Position numbers and translations under genes: made by a program. A DNA stretch of 15,436 nt, taken from positions 1 through 15,436 of the forward strand of contig NCSJ02000582.1 in the NCBI GenBank assembly GCA_002812745.2, given 5' to 3'. The notes beneath the pieces were generated by a model, which did not search any database, was not told the DNA's origin, and saw only the letters and a list, made by a program, of their open reading frames with translations. Positions 8,822 to 15,436 of this stretch are shown piece after piece; the first letter of the stretch is position 1, and the number at the start of each line of letters is the position of its first letter. The DNA comes from Scytalidium lignicola. Its lineage: Eukaryota > Ascomycota > Leotiomycetes.

Positions 8822-10240
8822 GTCTTAAGATATAACCTCTAAACATTAAAAGACAATAAGCTTTTAAGATATCAAGAATATATTTACATCCTTAATAATT
8901 ACTTATTAAAGATTAAACTATTAAATACTTTCTATAATACTCTTACCAGTAAACATCTAGATATTATTAAAGTTTTAAAACAGTTAATTAACTATTATTA
9001 TTGAAATAGTTTATAAAAAGATGTTAAGAAATATATCTTTACTTGTACTATTTGTTAAAGAACTAAGTCAAAACACTATTTATCTTATAATAAGTTAATA
9101 CCTTTGTTAATACTAATTAAACCTTTTAAAGAAATCTTAATAGATTTTATTATTAAATTATTACCTTTTACTTCCTTCAAAGGTAAGGAATGTAATACTA
9201 TTCTGATAATAATTTACAAGTTTACTAAATACTTGATTTATATCTTTATTACTAAGTATATCAATACTAATAAAGTAATAAAGTTATTGTTATGTTATAT
9301 TATCTAACCATTTAATCTATTTAAAAGTGTAATATCTAATTAAAATACTTGATTCAAGAGTAAGTTCTAAGTGTCCTTTTATTATTACTTAACAATGAAG
9401 AAGCAAATAAGTATTACATAGTATTCTTAGACTAACAGCTAAACTAAATGTTAAAACCAAAACTTAGAACATTACTTATAAGTTTACTACTCCTTTATTT
9501 AGGATAATTAAACAATTAAGTTGTACTTAACAGAGTATATTTACAATACCTTATAACATTTTATTATATAAACATCCTTTGTAAAGGCCTTCATAGGATA
9601 CAAACCATAAAGACTAGTAAAGCTAAGGTTAACTAGTAAAAAGCCTCCTTTTAAAGTATTAATAACAACTAAGAGAGTTGAAGAATTACAAAGTTATAAC
9701 AAGATTGTAAGTTTACTTTAATATACTTAGAAACTTTATAAGAAATAGTATAATTGATGTTAAGTACTAAAGTCTTTTAACCTTAAAGACTAAGTATTAG
9801 TCTTTACTGCTTATATTAAGTAATAACAATCTAATTACAAGTTCATTAATAAATACTTAAAGCCTTAGAAAATAACAAAAGTAATAAAAGATTATAACCT
9901 TGCTTATAAGTTAAATATACTAAAGCAAATTCACATTTACCTTGTTTTCCTTATCTTTACTCTTAAGTTGTATAAGAAATAAGAGAATAACAACTTAAAA
10001 TTAAAGAAGGTAAATGTTATTAACTTAAACAATGAATATGAAGTAGAAGTAATCTTAGATTATAAATAACAAAGAAGAATTTTCAAATACCTTATTAGTT
10101 AAAAAGGATATACTAACAAAGAAGATTCTTGAGAATTGTNAAAAAAAATATTAATAATAGTNAAAATGTTAGAAGAATATAATAAGAAACATAACCTAAA
10201 TCTAAGTAATCTTAAAACTAAGAGAAAGTAAAGNAAAACT
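8822..10240 (+). pseudogene. Gypsy pol remnant, right part: integrase with C-terminal chromodomain
   Basis: Frame 2 carries the integrase without any frameshift. In the HHCC zinc finger the first His is now Tyr (8,933-8,935). The second His (8,954-8,956) and both Cys codons of CTIC (9,044-9,055) are kept. The first catalytic Asp is intact in LIDFI (9,143-9,145). The second Asp position reads Tyr (9,215-9,217, ILIIIYKFTK), and the catalytic Glu of the QTDGQTE block is Lys (9,446-9,448). Later blocks include NLEHYL near 9,458 and KLRLTSKKPPFKVL near 9,621-9,662. The chromodomain spans 10,034-10,138: EYEVEVILDYK, KYLIS, KGYTNKEDS. Its aromatic-cage Trp positions are stops or changed. The product would join cDNA to histone-marked chromatin, but this copy is inactive. 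A tail of basic codons runs to about 10,240. Confidence 0.88.
10034..10138 (+). other. Chromodomain of the gypsy integrase
   Basis: Frame 2 begins NEYEVEVILD and continues with a Lys/Arg-rich turn, FKYLI, a stop where Trp is expected (10,100-10,102, TAA), KGYTNKEDS and another stop (TGA, 10,130-10,132) at the usual Trp of the WEP block. This is the order of a chromovirus chromodomain, which directs integration towards modified histone H3. A single N follows at 10,140. Confidence 0.78.
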
Positions 10241-10440
10241 TAAAAAGTTAATAGTTATTTTGTAATGAAAGTGATTAATATACTTCAGGTAATTTTTCAC
10301 AAAGTATAGTATAGAATATAATTGTAAGAAAGGAAATACTACAAGATAATAATCTGAATTTATTTAAAATACACTTAGTTAAGAACTTAGTACTAACTTA
10401 ATATTAACTAAGTAAAAGATAAGTAAGAACAAAGTAGAAG
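10241..10440. other. No recognisable feature; expected place of the gypsy 3' LTR
   Basis: AT-rich RIP-type sequence with no polypurine tract or TG...CA boundary that I can define. A 3' LTR would be expected here or shortly after, but its partner 5' LTR is not recognised in this window, so it cannot be delimited. Confidence 0.3.
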
Positions 10441-10803
10441 ACTAACTTTAATCTTATAAGGCAAACAAAGAGAAAAACCAAATATTTAAGATTTAATCTT
10501 ATAAAAGATAAGCAAGAGAAAAGTAAGAGTTATACCTTGTTATCATTACCATCATCTCCATCGTTACCTTCATTATTAAAAGGCNTTTTTTACCTTAAGA
10601 TACTATTCTTTAATTAATACTTACTTAGTAATAACTATACAAATAACTTATTACTTTATTATAATCTGTATAAAGACTTATTACATCCTTAAACACCTTC
10701 TTTAATGAATAACTTAATAATTCTAATACTAAGATACTTCTTTCTTTCTGCTCAGTTAACTCTTCTTACTTGAGTTCTTAAAGATATAAGGAAGGTATAC
10801 TTT
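10441..10803 (+). pseudogene. Unidentified decayed reading frame with Ser/Pro-rich segment
   Basis: Frame 1 is open without a stop from 10,441 to 10,614 (58 codons, no obvious start) and has only three stops to 10,803, well below the rest of the neighbourhood. A basic part KRKTKYLRF is followed by LLSLPSSPSLPSLLKG at 10,537-10,584, then LLLYYNLYKDLLHP (10,651-10,692) and FLSAQLTLLT (10,741-10,770). The Ser/Pro-rich stretch followed by a helical segment is the kind of N terminus seen in gag proteins, but I see no zinc knuckle or family match. One N at 10,585 lies inside it. It may be part of a second retrotransposon, or chance. Confidence 0.3.
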
Positions 10804-11408
10804 TAGAGTTCTTAATAAATTAAAAGCTTTTCAAAACAATTATTTGTCTTACCTTCACATTGTCCTAATACTAAGTTAGCAAAAGCTTAACATTAATAAT
10901 AATTATTACATTGAAACTTATGTTAAGAATACTATTATACATAACAATAACAGTTTAAAAGTTTTTACTTTATACTTTTAACAAATTAGTTAACTAATAA
11001 GAGGTTAATAAGTAATTAGTTATTAGTGTATAAGAGTAAACNAAAAAAAGAAGGATATACTTACTAAAAGACAAGCTTTATTATTCTACTTATAATATAA
11101 ACATTTTGAAGATTAGCCTACAAAGTATTAACTAAGTAATTGTATAATAATAATAAAGCAACTACATAATAATAATCATAACTTATTAGTATTATTTGTA
11201 TACTATTGTAAAACATTAGCTTTTTACCTAGATAAGTTATAAAGATATTGTTAACATAATACTTCTTTATTAATAAGAACAAGAGGTTTAATGTTTATTA
11301 GTATTATTATAAAAGTTTAATAAGAGGTTAACAAGTATTATCATTAAAGTTAAGCAAGAGTATAAGAAGAAAGAAAAGATATTCTAAAGCTAAGTAAAAA
11401 AGTGTAAA
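10804..11408. other. AT-rich degraded DNA with scattered TTTAACAAGAGG-like words
   Basis: No coding frame is recognisable. Related words appear at 10,991-11,010 (AATAAGAGGTTAATAAG), 11,278-11,290 (AACAAGAGGTTTA) and 11,315-11,332 (GTTTAATAAGAGGTTAAC). These match the core word inside the tandem array that follows, so the repeat probably had a wider, now eroded, distribution. Confidence 0.4.
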
Positions 11409-11895
11409 GTAAACTGAATTGAAGAATTAAAGAAGAGTATAACAAAGAGTAAGTTGTAATTTAACAAAAGACAATTTTACTGTATAATTCTTTGAATAAG
11501 GAAATGATAACTNAAACGAAAATAAAGGTATTGTACAAAAGTACAAAATAAAAGTAAGGTAAGAAAGTAAAAAAGTAAGTTAAATTGAAAAATCAAAGAA
11601 GAGTATAACAAAGAATAAGTTATAGTTTAACAAGAGATAATTTTACTGTATAACTCTTAGAGGAAAGAAGTAATAACTAAACAAAGATAAAGGTGTTATA
11701 CAAAAGTATAAAATGATAACAAGGAAAAAAGATAAGAAAACAAGTTAAATTAGAAGATTAAGGAGGAATATAACAAAGAGTAAGTTGTAATTTAACAAAA
11801 TACAATTCTACTTTAAGGATCTTAACAAACAAAGATAAAGGAAATGGAAATGTAATAAAAGGAAAGATAATAAGAAAGTTATAGTTTAACAAGAG
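11409..11895 (+). repeat. Degenerate tandem repeat, 165-166 bp period, about 2.9 copies
   Basis: Unit 1 begins at 11,409, unit 2 at 11,575 and unit 3 at 11,740. The anchor GTATAACAAAG is at 11,437 and 11,603, and as ATATAACAAAG at 11,768. In each copy it is followed by a TAAGTT(G/A)TA(A/G)TTTAACAA block. Units 1 and 2 share ATTTTACTGTATAA and units 2 and 3 share AAACAAAGATAAAGG. Differences between copies are mostly G/A and C/T. Unit 3 breaks down after about 11,870, and another GTTTAACAAGAG lies at 11,884-11,895. A further relative, GTTTAACAAGAGG, is at 12,281-12,293. No protein is evident. Confidence 0.75.
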
Positions 11896-12780
11896 TTATG
11901 TTAGTAAAAAGCTATAAGAACACAGTAAATCTCTTTAAAAAAGAAAAATAATACTAACAATTGTCAATTAATACTTAGNAAAAAGAAGTAAAATCAAAGA
12001 AGAGAACACTTATTTAAATAAACATATATAATAACTTAAGACTTAAAGAATATTGTTATTAAGACCTTTCTTAATAAATATATTTAACATAATAAAGTTA
12101 TGTTAAAAAAGCAAGAGTAGTAGTATCCTTATTATAAAGCTTGATATTATTTACAATTATTAAATTATAAACAAGTTATAGTTTAAAAAGGAAGTTTATA
12201 ATAAGAATAAGATGTTTGACTATTAACTTTATTATAACTTGTAATGTTAAATTGAAAAAATNAAAAAAAAGATCTTCAGAGTTTAACAAGAGGTTTGCTA
12301 AAGCTTTATTATAAAGTCAATATTAAGAGATGTTTTATATTTGTTAAAATGATAAACATACTAAGGCATTAAGGCTAAGAGTACTAAGTTTAATACTCTT
12401 TGTCTAGAGTTTAATTGTAAAATAAAAGAGTATTACATTTTATTATTATATCTTAACAAGTAGTACAATAGTAACTTTTAAGGATAAGAGCTTAAAAAGG
12501 AAGAAATATTGTTAAGGCCTTAATGTATTAATTATATGAAAGAAGGAAAAGAATAAACGTCCAAGTCTTAACTACTCCTTAATTGTAAACTCTTGTTTAT
12601 AAAGAAGAGGTTTTCCTCTTCTCTTTGACAAGAGTTAGAGATTAATCTTGTACTTTAAGAGAATACTAAGTTTTAGAACAAATCTACATTTAACTTACTA
12701 TTATTATACTACTAGTCTCTTATTATGNTTTTAACCTTTTAGTCTTTCTTTACTTTATGTACAAACAACCTTAACACCTT
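11896..12780. other. AT-rich degraded DNA, no gene recognised
   Basis: The stretch holds the word GTTTAACAAGAGG (12,281-12,293), a long hairpin at 12,588-12,636 and Ns at 11,979, 12,262 and 12,727 next to A or T runs. Stops are dense in all frames I checked and no motif stands out. Confidence 0.4.
12588..12636. repeat. Long two-tier hairpin
   Basis: Outer arms AACTCTTGT (12,588-12,596) and ACAAGAGTT (12,628-12,636) pair perfectly over 9 bases. Inside, AAAGAAGAGG (12,601-12,610) and CCTCTTCTCTTT (12,615-12,626) pair around a TTTT loop with a two-base bulge. The arms contain the same ACAAGAG word that recurs in the tandem-repeat region upstream. Function is unknown; it could be the joined ends of inverted repeat copies. 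Confidence 0.75.
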
Positions 12781-13756
12781 ATTATCTTACTCTAACCTTT
12801 TACTACATTTACTAGTCTTTTAAGGTTAATTAAAGATATTATAATTAATTATACTTAAAATGTTTATAATACTCTTTTTAATCATTTAAACAAAACTAAG
12901 GTTATACTCTTTTAAAAAGATATAACTATTAATCTATAGATTTCTAAGTTTATTATTATTATAAATATAAGTCTTGAAATATTAAAATGTTATTATTCTT
13001 AGACAAATAACTTTGTTGAAGGATAATATACTTTAATAAGAATTTTAAATCTTTTTTAAAAGCTTAATATTTTCAAGACAACTAATTAAGATAAGAAGTA
13101 TAAGAAATGTTATAAGTAAATGTTCATTAAACATTAAGACAATAATTATAAAGAATTAGAATTACCTTTAATAAATAACCTTGAAACTTGTATTATTACT
13201 TTTTTATAAAGTTTAAACTTAGTCTTTAAGTTAAATCAAGATACTTTAAGAGTATAAGTTATAATTATAAGACTAAAGTTTAAGGTTAAAAGTTTTCTTC
13301 AAAGTTTTATAACAAAAGATAAAGTTAATATATTAATATTAGATATATAAAAGCAATTAAGTTCTTTTTATCCTTTTATTATAAAAAATAGTTAAAGATA
13401 TTCTTATTGTTTTAAGCATGTATATCTATAACATAATATAATAACATTAAATGCTTATAATAAGTTTTGAACAACTGTTAATATTAAAGTCAAAGGAATA
13501 TTTAATATTACTTATAATCTTTATAAATATTATAAAGTATAATTAATTCTTAATATTATCAAGAAATTTATAGTAATAAAGTATTTTAATTATTATAAAT
13601 AAGAATTACCAAATGAATAAAAGAATATAAATTATATATTTAAAGTTCTTGATCTTGATAATGTAAAAATGAATGAGAAGAAGATTACTATTAATATAAT
13701 AATCTTAAACAACAAAGAAGAAGATAAAGGAAATAAACTAGAAGATAAGCCTTAAA
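12781..13756 (+). pseudogene. Unidentified decayed reading frame of about 325 codons
   Basis: Frame 1 has roughly 18 stops in 325 codons, about the density seen in the identified gypsy pol frame and well below random expectation at this base composition. Readable blocks are ISLEILKCYYS (12,967-12,999), YKKCYK (13,099-13,116), ELELPLINNLETCIIT (13,153-13,200), FKVKSFLQSFITKDKVNILILDI (read to 13,347) and NIKVKGIFNITYNLYKYYKV (13,474-13,533). An acidic and Lys-rich tail, DLDNVKMNEKK through NNKEEDKGNKLEDK, extends to 13,753. I do not recognise the family. The Cys/His spacing near 13,108-13,144 resembles a zinc knuckle but fails at one position. It is probably a transposon gene, since it sits in DNA mutated like the neighbouring elements. 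Confidence 0.4.
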
Positions 13757-14049
13757 CATAATAATAAAGAAGGCTTACTCTCAGAATAAGAACTCTAAGA
13801 ATAATTAAAAGNAAAAAGACCTTATAACTTAGATTTTGATAAATTAAACTCTGCAAGTAATTAATCTAGTTAATATAAAAGATATAAATAGATTTATAAA
13901 ATAATATTACCTTTTCTGATTTTAACTATATATCTTGATAATATACTGTTATAATAATAATATAAATATACTTTAATTAAGTAAAGTTTGTTTTTATATT
14001 ATAATTATACTTATCTAATTTAAGTTATATTATTATTATAATAAAACAT
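13757..14049. other. Extremely AT-rich spacer, nothing recognised
   Basis: Runs of TATAATAATA and similar words dominate and all frames are broken. One N lies at 13,812 beside an A run. It separates the unidentified frame from the inverted-repeat cluster. Confidence 0.4.
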
Positions 14050-14300
14050 TATAATCTTATAGTTTAAACTGTACAATCTATAGTTTAAGATCAAAATTTT
14101 AAGACTAGACTATAAGATTACAGTCTAGTCTAACTTAAATATAAAGACTATTTCATAGTTCAGTCTTAAAAACCTAAGACTAAACTATATAACTTATAAT
14201 CTTACTTAAATTTTTACAAATAAGACTATGTAGCTTATAGTCTTGTCTGGACAGGACTACAGTCTAATGCAACAGTTTAGCCAGTCTACTAGTTAAAGTA
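14050..14300. repeat. Cluster of AGACTAT-type inverted repeats
   Basis: The word AGACTAT or AGACTA and its inverse occur about a dozen times in 250 bases. Perfect stems include AGACTAGACT/AGTCTAGTCT (arms near 14,103-14,112 and 14,123-14,132) and AAGACTAT/ATAGTCTT (arms near 14,222-14,229 and 14,237-14,244). ATCTTATAGT near 14,054 pairs with ACTATAAGAT near 14,109. The last part (14,245-14,300) keeps GTCTGGACAGGAC and repeated CAGTCTA and CAGTTTA words. The pattern resembles a palindromic satellite or nested small inverted-repeat elements decayed by C-to-T change. No coding content. Confidence 0.7.
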
Positions 14301-14640
14301 CTTAATAAGATATTAAGTAAGGTATTAAGTTAATATTCTTTAGTCCTTTTATTAGAAATAGTCTAATGTTCATGGCTAATATAATTATTTATAACTTTAC
14401 AAGTATTATATAAAGTAATGTTCAAAGTATAATATACTTTGTATACTTGTTAATAAAGTATGTAATATCTAGTTAATTGTAAATATATATTGTTTACTCA
14501 AGAGTTTACACATAAATACAAAGTCACAAGTAATAATTCAAGTATTACTAAAAGATCTTTGACTAAGATATTCAATTTAAGTTAAGTATAAAACTTTATT
14601 TAACTAAGAAAATTATTTACTTATATAAATCTTCATACTT
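14301..14640. other. AT-rich degraded DNA, nothing recognised
   Basis: Mixed AT-rich sequence with no persistent frame and no motif. It links the inverted-repeat cluster to the GATC-rich island. Confidence 0.35.
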
Positions 14641-14790
14641 CTTAGATCTAAGATCCCTTACTAACTCTTAACTCTTGACTCCTGGATCCTGTCCTAGATC
14701 CTGGATCCATCACATGACCTTCTTTTTTCTATTCTGAAGGTTCTTTGTGTAACCAGTATTACTAAGCCTTAAGCCTCTTAATAAAGAGGT
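14641..14790. repeat. GATC-rich palindromic island
   Basis: CTTAGATCTAAG at 14,641-14,652 is a perfect 12-base palindrome. CCTGGATCC occurs at 14,681-14,689 and 14,700-14,708. CCTCTT/AAGAGG at 14,774-14,789 is a small hairpin with an AATA loop. GC content is clearly higher than on either side. TCACATGAC near 14,710 is one G-to-A step from the TCACGTGAC word at the right end of the window. The island could be an eroded LTR fragment. Confidence 0.45.
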
Positions 14791-15168
14791 TATAACATTT
14801 TCTTCCTTAAAGATTTAACTTGTTAATAATAGTCTAAAAGGTAAATAAATTAAGTAACCTTTAAAAGATTGTATCCTTTAATATAATAAACTTATTGAGT
14901 AATATTTAACTATGAGGAGACTTAAGTATAATGTTGATTATAATTAAATATTACATTATCATCATCAAGTTTTTAAGCTAGTTAAAGAGTAATCTAATCC
15001 TTAAAACAAAGTATAATTAAAATTCTTATGTTAACATTATAATTATTAATAATACTTAAAACTTATAAGTTTTTTATTAAAGTAATAATAAAGAATCGAA
15101 AATAGTTATACTGAAAAAAGGTTTAACAAGTAATTAAGTTGATCATAACTTTAAAAAGTATGTATACT
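14791..15168. other. AT-rich degraded DNA up to the composition boundary
   Basis: No frame or motif is recognised. RIP-type composition persists to about 15,168, where it stops abruptly. Confidence 0.4.
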
Positions 15169-15333
15169 TGTTACAGAACCCTTAATCACCGACACGTGAT
15201 GTAGGCTTGGTCACTCTGTAGGTTTATCTGTGGAACAAGCTGACTGAAGTTTTATGAAGTAGTAAAGTATACTGTAGAGTTGTAACTTAGGTTGAACACG
15301 AGGTTCCTAACTAAAGCTTAGAGAACGTGTTCT

Positions 15334-15340
15334 TATATAG
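15334..15340 (+). promoter_or_regulatory. TATA-like box
   Basis: TATATAG directly follows the second arm of a 7-bp inverted repeat, in one of the few GC-balanced parts of the window where such a word is not expected by composition alone. No transcript start can be assigned. Confidence 0.3.
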
Positions 15341-15348
15341 AAGGATGA

Positions 15349-15401
15349 GTATAGCCCCGTATAGCCAGTATAGCCCCTAGACCTCCCTATACGCCCTATA
15401 C
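15349..15401. repeat. GTATAGCC direct repeats with inverted CTATAC copies
   Basis: GTATAGCC occurs at 15,349, 15,359 and 15,368 (two of them as GTATAGCCCC), and the inverse CTATAC at 15,387-15,392 and 15,396-15,401. The copies can pair with each other. They start 9 bases after the TATA-like box, so they may lie in the transcribed leader if this is an LTR or promoter. Confidence 0.6.
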
Positions 15402-15436
15402 TACACGCATAAGTCACGTGACTCAACGCCCGTTGG

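Larger units (their letters stand above)
1..10260 (+). mobile_element. RIP-degraded Ty3/gypsy chromovirus retrotransposon, interrupted by a Helitron
   Basis: The order of recognisable domains on the + strand is reverse transcriptase, RNase H, interruption, linker, integrase and chromodomain, which is the pol order of fungal Ty3/gypsy chromoviruses. The left part ends near 2,650 just after the RNase H signature, and the right part resumes before the integrase zinc finger, so the two halves together make one pol. The clear coding pieces on both sides lie in window frame 2 and no internal indel was seen. Gag and the 5' LTR are not recognised and may lie left of the window. No 3' LTR could be placed after the chromodomain, so the right limit of about 10,260 marks only the end of recognisable coding sequence. 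Decay is mostly by transitions that create stops. I am confident of the class but not of the ends. Confidence 0.85.
15169..15436 (+). other. Un-mutated CpG-containing segment, possible 5' part of an LTR or edge of normal GC DNA
   Basis: The segment starts TGTTACAGAACCC, a plausible LTR start (TG), and continues past the window end. It has about 46% GC and more than ten CpGs, against nearly none in the preceding kilobases. CACGTG lies at 15,193-15,198 and, within the palindrome GTCACGTGAC, at 15,413-15,422. GAACACG (15,294-15,300) and CGTGTTC (15,326-15,332) form an inverted pair followed at once by TATATAG (15,334-15,340), which suits an LTR promoter. Against an LTR, no polypurine tract precedes 15,169 and no second copy or target duplication is visible. 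No protein frame is evident. Confidence 0.4.

Noticed and set aside
9104..9307. 67-codon open frame taken as a separate gene
   Set aside because: It is the catalytic core of the gypsy integrase in the longer frame-2 remnant, not an independent gene.
13108..13146. CCHC zinc knuckle in the unidentified frame
   Set aside because: Spacing of C, H and a Tyr that could derive from Cys fits, but the second Cys position is TAA, which a single RIP-type transition cannot make from TGT or TGC.
1..15436. CRISPR array, bacterial operon or phage region
   Set aside because: No regularly spaced identical repeats, no ribosome binding site and operon pattern, and the recognised genes are of fungal transposon type.

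Overview
The window looks like a transposon graveyard from a filamentous ascomycete (Pezizomycotina-type) fungus. Nearly all of it is very AT-rich, CpG is almost absent, and no intact gene is present. Where a coding frame can be recognised, the differences from the expected protein are mostly C-to-T or G-to-A changes: Gln and Trp codons became stops, Gly became Ser, Asp became Asn, Glu became Lys. This is the signature of repeat-induced point mutation (RIP). The organism cannot be named from the sequence.

Layout. Positions 1 to about 10,260 hold one Ty3/gypsy (chromovirus) retrotransposon on the + strand. Its pol frame starts before the reverse transcriptase (clear from about 1,262), runs through RNase H to about 2,650, is interrupted, then resumes with the linker, integrase and C-terminal chromodomain (8,822 to 10,138). 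All clear pol segments lie in the same window frame with no indels. The interruption (about 2,648 to 8,333/8,390) is a nested Helitron of about 5.7 kb in the same orientation. It encodes one decayed protein of roughly 1,690 codons: N-terminal region, Helitron-like N domain, HUH/Y2 Rep endonuclease and PIF1-type helicase. Both Helitron ends (2,655-2,725 and 7,750-8,390) are much less AT-rich, keep CpGs and carry hairpins and a split inverted repeat.

Positions 10,260 to 15,168 are RIP-degraded DNA of unresolved origin. They contain a short Ser/Pro-rich open stretch (10,441-10,803), about 2.9 copies of a 166-bp tandem repeat (11,409-11,895), a long hairpin (12,588-12,636), a decayed reading frame of about 325 codons with no recognised family (12,781-13,756), a cluster of AGACTAT-type inverted repeats (14,050-14,300) and a GATC-rich palindromic island (14,641-14,790).

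At about 15,169 composition switches abruptly to about 46% GC with many CpGs. That segment begins TGTTACAG and has E-box palindromes, a TATA-like box and a GTATAGCC repeat cluster. It is either the 5' part of an un-mutated LTR or the edge of normal GC DNA.

Functionally nothing here should be expressed. The gypsy element would have made a self-integrating chromatin-targeted retrotransposon, and the Helitron a rolling-circle transposon that landed in the retrotransposon's pol gene. Both were then heavily mutated. Twenty single Ns all sit on the left side of A or T homopolymers and look like consensus-calling ambiguities.
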